Part shown: piece after piece, positions 41,763 to 50,687 of the stretch
How the letters are laid out: every line of letters starts with the position of its first letter
Numbering within the stretch: the stretch's first letter is position 1
From: Kordia sp. SMS9
GTDB lineage: Bacteria; Bacteroidota; Bacteroidia; Flavobacteriales; Flavobacteriaceae
Length of the DNA: 64,000 nucleotides
Assembly: GCF_003352465.1 (NCBI RefSeq)
Contig: NZ_CP031153.1
Coordinates: 4,116,001 to 4,180,000, forward strand
Direction of reading: 5' to 3'
The notes under the pieces: generated by a model
Database searches by the model: none
The model's input: only the letters and a program-made list of their open reading frames with translations
What the model was told of the DNA's origin: nothing
Translations under genes and position numbers: made by a program

Positions 41763-44639
41763 ATGAGAATATTTTATAAAATATGCCTTTGGTGTGTTAT
41801 GCTATTTCTAGGAATTTCTTCTGTACATGCACAATGTGATAACGACGTAAGTACAGATCCTGAAAACCCAACAAATAATGCACTTCCGAAAGATTTACTA
41901 AATCCCGATGGTGATGAACGCTATTTAAACGGCACCAATTGGTTTCCGTTAACGCTGGGCGGAAGCTTGGAAGATTACGACCTAAGCAACATGTTTTGGT
42001 CGGGAACACCTTTGCCAGAAATGGACAATATTTGGTCGTTGTCAATTCCGTATTACAATTATATCAACGCATCTCCAAGACCGACTCCAAAAAATGGTTG
42101 GGAATTGTTGTTGGTAAATCTTGGACGGTATCCCAATAATGTAGAAGTGGCAGATAGCAACGAAACGTTTCAAGCATTGCCGTATATCGTGATTTACAAT
42201 CGCTACTCCGGAGTTGTCCGTGTATTTGCTAATTTTGGATTAGATCAGTTAATTGGCGACGGACCTGACGCAGTTGAAGTTGTGATGAGTTTTGTATTAA
42301 ACAATGACAACTCTGGCGCAACAGGATTGGCGCGTTTATACAGCGGTAAAGATCTCGCGTTAGATCAACATTCAAAAGTAACAACCATGAAATCGTTGGC
42401 AAAAGCAACCAATGCGCAACGGCAATGGTTTTCAACGGATTTTCAAATTGCGTATGATCCATGTACGTGTTCCTATCCATCAAAAATTCAAATTAGTTTT
42501 AATCAAATTACAGAAGAAAACATCACCTTGCACGGCAGAAGTTTGTCTGTAGATGATAACCTGATTAACAACGACTTGCAAATTGATCCTATGACATTTC
42601 TTTCAGGATTTGATGCGTCTGGAAACGATGCTGAAAAAGGTGGAATCTTAATTTACAAAGGATTACAAACCTTGGTTGATGATTATATTGAGCGTTATGA
42701 AAAATACGAAGCTGATTTGTTAGCAGCCAACAGACAGAATAAAATTGTAGAGCATAATTTAAATGTTTTAAAAGCCTTAAAATATACTTTATATGCTGTA
42801 TTTACGCTTGGTGCGAATCCTTCCGCGATCGATATTGGTCCCATAGAAGCTACCGATTGGTATACAAAGCTAAAAGAAAAATACGGTGCTTTTATCAAAA
42901 AAGCAGATAAATTAAAAACAGACAACATTCTTAAAATTGCTAAAAAAGTACTGGGTTCAGATGCAAAAACCTATATAGAACAAAACTTTGAAAAAGTACC
43001 ATTGCCAACGGCACCAGATCCAAATAAAGTACCAAGTGTTACCTTTACGGAAATGCACTTTGAAGGAATCATCTCGGATTCGCAAGTAAAAGGTGGCCCA
43101 ACATTTTATACACCTGGAACTTATGGAACTGCAGCAACACAGGTTTTAAATACAGACACAGCAGATCCTACCGATATGCGAGATCCTATTTTGCAAACAA
43201 TGTATGAATATCCGGTATATAATGAAGTCTTAGGAACGTTTGCCCTATTGAACAGTCCTGCGATTACCATTGCAGATCGGTATGTTCCAGAAACCGTTTT
43301 TGAAGATACTTTTTTAGTCGATACATTTTGGAATCCAATTCATTACAAATCTTGGACTCGTGAATATCAAATTAAAATTAGCAATGACTTAATGTACGCG
43401 CTCAACGAGTCTTTAGACATTAAAAAGCATGAAATCAAAGCTGCGTATCGCTTCAAAGCGAAAACAAATGTGGCGCTTACGGGACAATTACATTACAACG
43501 TATTTTTAGATCCATATTACACAACCAATGTCTTTTCTACAAACTATGATGTAGATGCGTATGACATTTGGATCAATCAGTCAGATACGCCATTTACCAA
43601 CAGTGTAGAAAACGGTTGGGATCCGTATGTGGGCGATTATGGCGATGATGATGGAAACTTTCAAACTCCTTTTGTGCCGCTAGATGCTTTAAAAAACTTC
43701 AACGTGGGTGTGGGTTTAAAGCAAGAATTTTTTGAATTCGGTTGTTTGGATTGTACATTCCCTGACGATCCTAACTTTCCACTTCATGTGTGGCAAGGAT
43801 TCAAATTTGGTTTCTATGATATTGAATTGGTATTAATGGTTGATATTGAGTATGAAACTAAAAACGAATATGGAGAAAACAATACGAGTACTCAAATTTT
43901 GACTTTTGATATTACCGAGGACAATATTGAATACAGCAGCGAACCTTACACGTATGAATTGATTGATGAAACCCTGCACACACAATACGATGCTAAATTA
44001 TTTAATGAAAACTTAGGCTTTGAAGATGTGGTCTTTGATGGAAGTCCGGTTGAAGGTTGTTGGCTTTCTGGTTCCACATATACCTGTCGTGCTTGGAACG
44101 ACATTGATATCACTGGAAACCTAAGCACTACAGCGGGATATAACGTAAACATCATCGCGGGGAATCAAATAGAAACATCGCCAGAATCTATTATTTCTCC
44201 AGAAATAGCAATGTGGATTGATTCGCCATTCAACCTTTCTCAACCGATGATTCATGCGACAGTAGGACAAATCAATGCGTTTTGTAATAGTAGTGATTAC
44301 AAAGCAAATATTCTTGATCCGAGCATAGGCGAACGTACGGCAAACAATGAAGATGTATTATTTACACAGGCTGAAGAAGATGAAACTCCAGAAGAAATTT
44401 ATCTCTATCCAAATCCGGCGAACAATTATGTTAACTTGTATATTGATCAAGAAAATTTAGGCAAAAATATCAGTATAGAAACCTATGACATGTCTGGCAG
44501 AAAATATATGCTGGAAATGAACACAATTGGTGCTGCTTCTTTCGCTATCAACATTGAAAGTTTGGCTTCGGGAATTTACTTTGTAAAAGTATACGACAAT
44601 CAAGCTTTATTAAAAACGTTGAAGCTTATTAGAAAATAA
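41763..44639 (+). CDS. Large secreted protein with T9SS sorting domain
   Basis: 958 aa. Signal peptide (about 1-23, ending VHAQ). Long beta-rich body with several Asn/Asp-rich stretches and a few Cys, no recognised catalytic motif. The last 80 residues are a type A T9SS sorting domain: IYLYPNPANNYVNLYID, YDMSGRKYML, LASGIYFVKVYD, LKTLKLIRK. It is thus exported by T9SS to the surface or medium. Paired with the fibre-like protein before it; the two may act together. Function unknown. Confidence 0.8.
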   Translation: MRIFYKICLWCVMLFLGISSVHAQCDNDVSTDPENPTNNALPKDLLNPDGDERYLNGTNWFPLTLGGSLEDYDLSNMFWSGTPLPEMDNIWSLSIPYYNYINASPRPTPKNGWELLLVNLGRYPNNVEVADSNETFQALPYIVIYNRYSGVVRVFANFGLDQLIGDGPDAVEVVMSFVLNNDNSGATGLARLYSGKDLALDQHSKVTTMKSLAKATNAQRQWFSTDFQIAYDPCTCSYPSKIQISFNQITEENITLHGRSLSVDDNLINNDLQIDPMTFLSGFDASGNDAEKGGILIYKGLQTLVDDYIERYEKYEADLLAANRQNKIVEHNLNVLKALKYTLYAVFTLGANPSAIDIGPIEATDWYTKLKEKYGAFIKKADKLKTDNILKIAKKVLGSDAKTYIEQNFEKVPLPTAPDPNKVPSVTFTEMHFEGIISDSQVKGGPTFYTPGTYGTAATQVLNTDTADPTDMRDPILQTMYEYPVYNEVLGTFALLNSPAITIADRYVPETVFEDTFLVDTFWNPIHYKSWTREYQIKISNDLMYALNESLDIKKHEIKAAYRFKAKTNVALTGQLHYNVFLDPYYTTNVFSTNYDVDAYDIWINQSDTPFTNSVENGWDPYVGDYGDDDGNFQTPFVPLDALKNFNVGVGLKQEFFEFGCLDCTFPDDPNFPLHVWQGFKFGFYDIELVLMVDIEYETKNEYGENNTSTQILTFDITEDNIEYSSEPYTYELIDETLHTQYDAKLFNENLGFEDVVFDGSPVEGCWLSGSTYTCRAWNDIDITGNLSTTAGYNVNIIAGNQIETSPESIISPEIAMWIDSPFNLSQPMIHATVGQINAFCNSSDYKANILDPSIGERTANNEDVLFTQAEEDETPEEIYLYPNPANNYVNLYIDQENLGKNISIETYDMSGRKYMLEMNTIGAASFAINIESLASGIYFVKVYDNQALLKTLKLIRK

Positions 44640-44687
44640 TCAAAATGAGTATTGTACTAGAACTAGCCTAATCTAGTTACAATTGAT

Positions 44688-44721
44688 GGCGGTTTTCTTT
44701 CGTTAGAAAACCGCCTTTTTT
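44688..44721 (+). terminator. Terminator of the 40.8-44.6 kb pair
   Basis: GGCGGTTTTCT (44688-44698), short loop, AGAAAACCGCC (44705-44715), T run. 49 bp after the stop of the large secreted protein. Confidence 0.9.
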
Positions 44722-44803
44722 ATGAAGTCACACTGCTAATCTCGCAAAGTTGTTCCCTAAAATTATTTTTAAGTAGTATATTTAGTGCCCAAAATTACTT
44801 CTT

Positions 44804-45460
44804 ATGACGATTCATGATTTTACTTCACAGCCTTCCTTGTTACATCAATTTATTGCCGAATTGCGCGATGTATCCATTCAAAAAGATTCGATGCGCTTCC
44901 GCAGAAATATTGAGCGTGTTGGTGAAATTTTAAGTTATGAATGTAGTAAAGTGCTTGAAAACACTACAGAAACCGTGACAACGCCTTTGGGAACTAAAGA
45001 AATGATTATTCCTAAAAAAGATATCGTCATTTGCTCTATTCTACGTGCAGGATTGCCATTACATCAAGGAATTTTAAACTATTTTGATCATGCCGAAAAT
45101 GCGTTTGTTTCTGCCTATCGCGATCATATGGATGATGGAGATGCGTTTGAAATTGTCGTGAATTATATGGCAGCACCTTCGTTGGAAGGAAAAACGCTGT
45201 TATTAGTTGATCCGATGTTGGCAACAGGTCGCACCATGAAAAACGTGTATGAAGTACTATTGCAACAAGGAACGCCAAAAAACATTCATATCATTTCTGT
45301 GTTGGGTTCTATGCAAGGTGTAGATTTCGTCCAAGAAAACTTCCCAAAAAACACACATTTATGGATCGCTGCTGTAGATGACGTACTAAATTCCCGCGGA
45401 TATATTGTTCCTGGACTCGGCGATGCGGGCGATTTGGCGTATGGAACGAAACGATCTTGA
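44804..45460 (+). CDS. upp: Uracil phosphoribosyltransferase
   Basis: 218 aa. The PRPP-binding loop VDPMLATGRTMKNV and the uracil-binding end YIVPGLGDAGDLAYGT are diagnostic; ICSILRAGLPLHQG is the third family block. It makes UMP from uracil and PRPP. Alone on its transcript, with a terminator of the previous gene before it. Confidence 0.95.
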   Translation: MTIHDFTSQPSLLHQFIAELRDVSIQKDSMRFRRNIERVGEILSYECSKVLENTTETVTTPLGTKEMIIPKKDIVICSILRAGLPLHQGILNYFDHAENAFVSAYRDHMDDGDAFEIVVNYMAAPSLEGKTLLLVDPMLATGRTMKNVYEVLLQQGTPKNIHIISVLGSMQGVDFVQENFPKNTHLWIAAVDDVLNSRGYIVPGLGDAGDLAYGTKRS

Positions 45461-45484
45461 TTGTTTTGTGTAGACGCGCCGCGC

Positions 45485-45650
45485 TGTTAGATCGCTATTG
45501 CTCTTAGTATTTTGGACTCGCTTTGCTTTAGATTGCTTCACTTCAACTTTGCTCAGCGCAAGTACTTTTGGTATTTTAGTTTACTATTTTCATGAAATTC
45601 AAAACGTCATATTGAGTGATTTTTATTGAAAAACTGTATCGAGATATGCT
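45485..45650. repeat. Decayed dispersed repeats
   Basis: Bases 45485-45530 (ctgttagatcgctattgctcttag, read in parts) resemble the start of the 147-bp tandem unit at 13.9 kb. Bases 45602-45645 (cgtcatattgagtga, ctgtatcgagat) resemble the left half of the inverted repeat at 809-953. No gene is seen in this part of the 483-bp gap after upp. Confidence 0.45.
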
Positions 45651-45660
45651 TTGACAACTT

Positions 45661-45822
45661 ATACCAATTTTACTATAATCTGCAACAAATAAGCCCGTTC
45701 ATTCAGCAGTCTATTTCCTTGCGACTATTTTCCGTAGCTATGGCTATACTTTGATTTTATGTCTTGAATACGCGAAAATTAATCTTAATTCTATACATCG
45801 CATTTTATAGTAGAATTGGTAT
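45661..45822 (+). repeat. 162-bp terminal inverted repeat element, copy 1
   Basis: ATACCAATTTTACTATAA (45661-45678) faces TTATAGTAGAATTGGTAT (45805-45822), 17 of 18 matching. The inner part holds gttcattcagcagtctattt and ccttgcgactat, ccgtagctatggctat. The copy at 46195-46356 has exactly the same length and lies the other way round. No reading frame; a non-autonomous (MITE-like) element. Confidence 0.75.
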
Positions 45823-45943
45823 AAAAACTAGCGTTAGTAAGAGGTACAATTCATGTCCATTTATAAACGGGCACAATGTTCTTTTTTGAATCTCACATTT
45901 TTCATTTTGATTTGTGTCATTATTAATTTTAAAATATTTAATC

Positions 45944-46129
45944 ATGAAAAAAAAGAATTTAAACCACAAAGGGTTACAATTACAATTGAACAAAGCCACT
46001 ATTTCTAGCTTAAAGGCTGGCGATTTAAAAGGAGGAACAAATGCTAGTATTTTTAGAGACAAAGCAGGAAACTGTTATGTAAGTGTAACTACTTGTCCGC
46101 ATCATACACAACCGTATGCTACATGTTAA
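45944..46129 (+). CDS. RiPP-like precursor peptide with GG leader (class I lanthipeptide-like), second
   Basis: 61 aa from the ATG at 45944 (MKKKNLNHKGLQLQLNKATI); an upstream in-frame ATG at 45914 is less likely. The leader ends SSLKAGDLKGG. The predicted core of 30 residues (TNASIFRDKAG...) has three Cys (44, 51, 61), three Ser/Thr-rich spots (SVTTC, TQPYATC) and two His. It shares LxLxK-TIS and KGGTN with the precursor at 39058. No modification or export gene lies nearby. It is flanked on both sides by inverted copies of a 162-bp element. Confidence 0.72.
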   Translation: MKKKNLNHKGLQLQLNKATISSLKAGDLKGGTNASIFRDKAGNCYVSVTTCPHHTQPYATC

Positions 46130-46194
46130 TGTTCTCCAAAATCTGAGGCAGCTTACTGTATGTATCATGTTTTGTATAATTTTCTACTGAAATA

Positions 46195-46356
46195 ATACCA
46201 ATTTACATTTAAAATGGTATTTTGGATACGAAGTTGCTTTGGCAGTTTAGGACGCCGTGAATGTTTTGCATAGCCGTAGCTACAGAATATATTTGCAAGG
46301 AACTAGACTACCAAATGAACAAGTTTATAAACATCATTTTATGTGTAAATTGGTAT
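46195..46356 (-). repeat. 162-bp terminal inverted repeat element, copy 2
   Basis: ATACCAATTTACAT (46195-46208) faces ATGTGTAAATTGGTAT (46341-46356). Its reverse complement aligns with copy 1 through the middle (gttcattt..tagtctagttccttgcaaatatattctgtagctacggctatg, given in parts: tagtctagttccttgc, gtagctacggctatg). The 308-bp gap after the RiPP-like gene holds only this and the terminator at 46378. Confidence 0.75.
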
Positions 46357-46377
46357 AAGATAGAAGAATATATTAAA

Positions 46378-46408
46378 AGCTATTGTGAGTCTGAGACTTA
46401 CAATAGCT
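46378..46408 (-). terminator. Terminator of the endonuclease gene
   Basis: AGCTATTGTGAGTC (46378-46391), TGA loop, GACTTACAATAGCT (46395-46408), with AAAA before it, so the T run follows on the minus strand. It lies 30 bp past the stop of the gene at 46438. Confidence 0.75.
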
Positions 46409-46437
46409 ATTTAATACTAATCACTATCATTTATATT

Positions 46438-48390
46438 TTATTGAATGATGATCTTTTTGATAATACTTTTACCGTTCGCCGTAATTTTTGATAGATACAT
46501 TCCACTTTGTAAGTTTAACGGTATTTGTGTCGTTCCCGAGAATTGACGCACGAGTAATTTTCGACCATCGAGTGCATATATTTCCATGATTGCTTCATCT
46601 GTAATGCCTGCAATGGTTATATGATTTGAAGCAGGATTTGGATACAGTTTGATGGTATTTGCTGTAAATTCTTCATTAGACAAAGGCTGCATCCACACAT
46701 TGCCAATTTGATTTCCCCAAAGATGTTCCACCAATTCAGGGTGATCTATAAACGGGTTTCTATTAAATTGCCATGTGTAAATCACATTGTTACGATTCAT
46801 TTCAAAGTCATCTGGTGGATCATTTCTGTGCCATTGTATCAACGTTGCCAAATCTCCCAATTGTCCTTCTACAGCAGGGAAACCGTTTTCAATTGACAAT
46901 CCGTTGTACCGAACCGCTAAAAAGAAAACACTACGTGCTACATCGCCACGAAAGCTTCCTGCAGTTCCTGTTGGCCCTGTGTATTGTCCGTAATGCTGAT
47001 TCCCACGCGAACTATTTTCAGGTCCATCACTCGCCCGCAATCCATGTCCGTCAGAGTTTCCATGTCGTAACGAATCGGCTTTGGTCGCCCAAAATACGTC
47101 TCTACCATCTGCAATGTCGTCACCTTCAATACTTCCATATCCTGCAAGCGATCTTGGAAATGTATGTTCTCTGTTCCAAGCGCCTGTACTGTTTGAACCT
47201 GATTGTTGATCGAGCTTAGCTCTTCCCTGTTCTGTGTATACCAACCACACTTGATTGCTATTGGCTGGGTTTTCATCCGCTTCGCGCAACATATCATACA
47301 CATCGGCATAGGTTTGCGCACGAACCGTTGCAGGATCTGCAATAATAGCTTGCATGGCATTTCTCAAATTTGTGTCTGCCAATCCGTCCATTGTATCATA
47401 ATATCCATTAGGTACTGTAGTAGCAACGACGCCATACGTTGGATTTAAAGGTGTTCCAAAAGGTGCGACTGTGAAGTCATCATCTACTGCACGGATTAAA
47501 ACTTCGTCATTTAGAATGATATATTCTACTGAAAAGTTATCCACCAAATCAATAATGAGTTCTTCATCTCCTTCGTCTAGCGTATCGTCTACCAACGTAA
47601 TATTTGTGGTAATTGAGCTTTGTCCTGTTGGAATAGTTACGGTTGTCGCTCCTGTATAATCAGCTGCGTCAAAAGTTCCATTAGCAAGTGAATAGGTAAT
47701 GTCTAAATTTGACGTTACAGGAAGTTCTGTCGTAAATTCTATCGTAAAGGTTTCGCCTTCGGTATATTGATCGTTTGCAACATTGACAGCAATTCCATTG
47801 AGAACTATACCGCTTCCATCGTTTAATTGTCGTGGTGTTGGTGTTCCTGTGAAATAACTTCCATCAGTTTCATTCCGTTGAATAGAGTTGGTATTGTTGT
47901 TTCCGCCTTCGCTAATTTGTGTTGTTAAACCTAGTAGCGTTAATAAACCTGTATCATCTGCTTCTCCTGTATCGTAAACAATCGCATCTATTAAGTCTGT
48001 GGTAGTGGCTTGTGTCCCTTGTGGAAAGTCAAAACCATCTGCTTGATAAATGGCTACTGCATCTGCTCCATTTTGAATGACGTTGGCACCAATTAACAAT
48101 TGTGGTACTGGCGAAACCGTATTACTTCCAATTAACAGTAAACCGTTAACATCTGTGGTTTGTCCGTCTAAATCTAGTGCAAAGTAACTACTATCATTCC
48201 CAGAAGTGGATCCGTTAAAGAGTACTAACACATAGCCATCTAGGGCAAAATTAGGCGTATCAGATTTGAGTTCAATAAATTCTCCCGTATCTGAGCCTGG
48301 TGTATCACAATCAATTTCATTAATCACTACTTGACCAAAAGTAACTTGTGCTATCAATAGTAATAGACAGAAGGGCATTAGTTTTTTCAT
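46438..48390 (-). CDS. Secreted endonuclease I family protein with T9SS sorting domain
   Basis: 650 aa. Signal peptide (ends TFGQ). A lamin-tail-like domain (about 22-190: VVINEIDCDTPGSDTGEFIEL in parts), then a Calx-beta-like stretch (about 195-295), then the endonuclease I domain with WNREHTFPRS and the metal-binding NSDGHGLRA, SRGNQHYG and DFEMNRNNVIYTWQ. The end is a type A T9SS sorting domain (IKLYPNPASNHI, GMYLSKITANG). It probably degrades extracellular DNA for nutrients. Confidence 0.9.
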   Translation of the reverse strand: MKKLMPFCLLLLIAQVTFGQVVINEIDCDTPGSDTGEFIELKSDTPNFALDGYVLVLFNGSTSGNDSSYFALDLDGQTTDVNGLLLIGSNTVSPVPQLLIGANVIQNGADAVAIYQADGFDFPQGTQATTTDLIDAIVYDTGEADDTGLLTLLGLTTQISEGGNNNTNSIQRNETDGSYFTGTPTPRQLNDGSGIVLNGIAVNVANDQYTEGETFTIEFTTELPVTSNLDITYSLANGTFDAADYTGATTVTIPTGQSSITTNITLVDDTLDEGDEELIIDLVDNFSVEYIILNDEVLIRAVDDDFTVAPFGTPLNPTYGVVATTVPNGYYDTMDGLADTNLRNAMQAIIADPATVRAQTYADVYDMLREADENPANSNQVWLVYTEQGRAKLDQQSGSNSTGAWNREHTFPRSLAGYGSIEGDDIADGRDVFWATKADSLRHGNSDGHGLRASDGPENSSRGNQHYGQYTGPTGTAGSFRGDVARSVFFLAVRYNGLSIENGFPAVEGQLGDLATLIQWHRNDPPDDFEMNRNNVIYTWQFNRNPFIDHPELVEHLWGNQIGNVWMQPLSNEEFTANTIKLYPNPASNHITIAGITDEAIMEIYALDGRKLLVRQFSGTTQIPLNLQSGMYLSKITANGKSIIKKIIIQ

Positions 48391-48395
48391 TATTT

Positions 48396-48412
48396 TACTT
48401 TTGGCAAAAGTA
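48396..48412 (-). promoter_or_regulatory. -7 element inside a perfect palindrome, endonuclease gene
   Basis: TACTTTTG-G-CAAAAGTA reads the same on both strands, and its right half gives TACTTTTG (48412-48405) as a TAnnTTTG -7 site on the minus strand, about 15 bp before the start codon. The other half gives the same element on the plus strand. Confidence 0.4.
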
Positions 48413-48496
48413 CGATAATGAATGAATTTAATATGAATTCTGTGTGAAATTCGCTTAAATTATCTAAAAAATGAGACTAAAGTGATTTTATAAAGA

Positions 48497-49495
48497 TTAG
48501 CGACTTGTATCGCCGATAGTAATCGTAGTATTTAGAACGATATCGCTTACAGGAACTTCTTCGAGCTTCGACTCTAAACGCAATAAAAGTATCTTTGCCG
48601 TTTGCTTTCCTATTTCTTTTGGATGTTGGTCAATGTAAGATATTTTAGGATAGCTGAGATCGTTTTGACCAGAATTTACATACCCAATTAAGGAAACATC
48701 TGTTCCTGGTATTAATCCTTGTCTTTGTATGATGCTGTTACAAAGCAGCGTAGCGTTGATATCTGCCGCTATAAAACCGTCAATTTTGTTTTCTTTAAGT
48801 GTTTCTTCTAGTGTGATTTGAAGGTCTTGTAAGTCTTCAAAAGCAATAACTGTTGGATTGTTGGTTTGCGATAAATAGCCTTCTTCTCTGGATCTACCAA
48901 CAATTAATGTAGGAATGGAAGATACGAAAGCAATATTTTTACACTCTTTTTCAGCCAGATATTGATAGGCACTTACAATACTTTCGTAATCGTTTACTTG
49001 AACCGCATCAAAGCCAAGTGGTTGCATTGGAATACGATCAAATAATATTAAAGGAATGCCTTTTTGTTTGATTTGAATGATATGATCGAATGTTTTCTTT
49101 TTGTTGGTTTCTTCTGCAATACAAATAATAATTCCGTCTACATTTCCTTTTGAAAAGAAATCTAAACATTCTTTCTCTTTGTCTAAGCTTTCATTGCTAA
49201 AAAAAGTAATGATGTTGTATTTTGAGGAGCCAACCAATTCGTCAATCCCTTTTAAGACAGAAGCAAAGAAAGGGTTTTCAATGTTGGGAAGAATCACACC
49301 AATTTGCATGGTTTCTTGCTTTTGCAAGCGAACTGCAATCGGATTTGGTGAATAGCCGCGTAATTTGGCTAGGTTTTTTACACGTTCTTTTGTTTGCGCA
49401 CTTATTTCTTCGCTATCGTTTAAAGATTTTGATACCGTGGATACTGATATGTTTAATTCTTTGGCTAATGATTTTAAAGAAACTACGTTTTTCAT
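48497..49495 (-). CDS. LacI-family transcriptional regulator
   Basis: 332 aa. The N-terminal helix-turn-helix reads VSLKSLAKELNISVSTVSKS and LNDSEEISAQTKERV, the LacI signature. The effector domain has the periplasmic-binding fold (IGVILPNIENPFFASVLKG, DGIIICIAEE, LFDRIPM, DVSLIGYVN). It probably controls the glucan locus that follows, sensing an oligosaccharide or sugar phosphate. It is set off from the next gene by two hairpins. Confidence 0.92.
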   Translation of the reverse strand: MKNVVSLKSLAKELNISVSTVSKSLNDSEEISAQTKERVKNLAKLRGYSPNPIAVRLQKQETMQIGVILPNIENPFFASVLKGIDELVGSSKYNIITFFSNESLDKEKECLDFFSKGNVDGIIICIAEETNKKKTFDHIIQIKQKGIPLILFDRIPMQPLGFDAVQVNDYESIVSAYQYLAEKECKNIAFVSSIPTLIVGRSREEGYLSQTNNPTVIAFEDLQDLQITLEETLKENKIDGFIAADINATLLCNSIIQRQGLIPGTDVSLIGYVNSGQNDLSYPKISYIDQHPKEIGKQTAKILLLRLESKLEEVPVSDIVLNTTITIGDTSR

Positions 49496-49528
49496 TGGTT
49501 ATATTTTATCTGAATAAGAACTTGTAAA

Positions 49529-49588
49529 AAGCTATTACGATAGCTTGCTTATAAAAAAGTGTGCTTATTTTCATAAACACACTTTTTT
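49529..49588 (-). terminator. Double hairpin terminator between the starch-binding-like gene and lacI
   Basis: First hairpin on the minus strand: AAAAAAGTGTG and CACACTTTTTT (49553-49588) with T run. Second: AAGCTAT, CGTA, ATAGCTT (49546-49529) with TTT. Both follow the gene at 49605 and stand before the regulator. Confidence 0.8.
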
Positions 49589-49604
49589 GATGTGATCTAT
49601 TGTA

Positions 49605-50570
49605 TTAGTTTTTGACTAATTTGATACTGTTGGTACCTTTATCGGTATTGATCGTTGCAAAATAAATACCTCTTTGCAAACGAGTTCCATCTATGGAAGT
49701 TTGCGATGTTTTAGGTGACATTGTTAATACTTGTCTTCCCGAAACATCATATACTTGAATGGTTTTGATTGCAACATTATCTGTTACTATGTTCCACGCA
49801 TCATTTGTTGGATTAGGATAAGCTTTAAACGATGTAGCCGTGAATTCTTCTGTACCTAACGTGCTTCCTGCTGTATTCCAAGTATAATCTCTAGACTGTT
49901 GTCCTAGTACATTGATGTATCTGTTTGTAAATCCACCATTACTTACTGTACCAGCATCTCCATCCATAAAATTTTCTTGATCAGCCCAGCCATCCACTTG
50001 AAACTTAAATTCTGTGTATGCTTCTGCCAATGGAAGTGTTACAGACCACATACCGCCGCCCATATCTGTCATAGGATTGGAAGTTCCGTCCCAGCCATTG
50101 AATTGTCCGCTAATATACAAAGTGGTAAAAGCACCACCATAGCCACTCATATCTACGTTAAACGTAGTATCATGTGGTCCAGCGTTTCCGTCATCGTAGC
50201 AAACACTAAATGTAGGCGTGTCTAAGGTCATTGCAGCACCATTGACTTCTAAGATTCTGTTTACAAATCCTCCGTCAGTAACTGTACACGCATCTCCACC
50301 TGTGAAGTTTTCTTGATCTGCCCAGTCATCAACTTGAAATTTGTATTGATATTCTCCATCGGCAAGATTCACGGTAGTTGACCAAATACCACTACCCATA
50401 TCCGTCATTGGGTTGGAAGTTCCATTCCATCCGTTCATTTCACCACTTAGGTAAACTGTTGTAAATGATCCTCCGTAACTACTCATATCCACATTAAAAG
50501 TAATGTCATTTTGAGCAATTGTTGTTAAACTAATTAGTAATGTTACTACTGAAAAGTAAATTTTTTTCAT
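49605..50570 (-). CDS. Secreted protein with two CBM-like domains and T9SS sorting
   Basis: 321 aa. Signal peptide (ends TIAQ). Two near-identical domains of about 105 residues (about 20-120 and 130-235), each with ITFNVDMSSYGG, TVYLSGEMNGW, NPMTDMGSGIWS and YKFQVDDWADQENF. This resembles the glycogen/starch-binding CBM20/48 fold (structure-like pattern, not confirmed). The end is a T9SS domain (FKAYPNPTNDAWNIV, VYDVSGRQVLTM). It has its own promoter (50607) and terminators. Probably binds glucan at the surface. Confidence 0.8.
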   Translation of the reverse strand: MKKIYFSVVTLLISLTTIAQNDITFNVDMSSYGGSFTTVYLSGEMNGWNGTSNPMTDMGSGIWSTTVNLADGEYQYKFQVDDWADQENFTGGDACTVTDGGFVNRILEVNGAAMTLDTPTFSVCYDDGNAGPHDTTFNVDMSGYGGAFTTLYISGQFNGWDGTSNPMTDMGGGMWSVTLPLAEAYTEFKFQVDGWADQENFMDGDAGTVSNGGFTNRYINVLGQQSRDYTWNTAGSTLGTEEFTATSFKAYPNPTNDAWNIVTDNVAIKTIQVYDVSGRQVLTMSPKTSQTSIDGTRLQRGIYFATINTDKGTNSIKLVKN

Positions 50571-50606
50571 ACTCTATTGTTTAATTTAAGGGATTAATAA
50601 TAGTAT

Positions 50607-50614
50607 CAAATATA
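50607..50614 (-). promoter_or_regulatory. -7 element of the CBM-like gene
   Basis: TATATTTG on the minus strand, 37 bp before the start codon and just past the terminator of the previous gene. No clear TTTG upstream. Confidence 0.45.
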
Positions 50615-50633
50615 TTACTTTATTTTTATAAAT

Positions 50634-50669
50634 AAGGTGTGCCTCTTATTTCAGAAGCACACCTTTTAA
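50634..50669 (-). terminator. Terminator at the end of the glucan operon
   Basis: AAGGTGTGC and GCACACCTT (50634-50665) make a 9-bp stem. The T tract on the minus strand (TTATTT) is imperfect. It follows the stop of the gene at 50688. Confidence 0.7.
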
Positions 50670-50687
50670 AATTTTACTCTAGTTAGT

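Noticed and set aside
45661..46356. Insertion sequence
   Set aside because: No transposase frame; the two 162-bp units are too short and non-coding.
46773..47219. 148-aa frame on the plus strand opposite the endonuclease gene
   Set aside because: It is antisense to a clear endonuclease I domain, has no start context and no plausible protein pattern.
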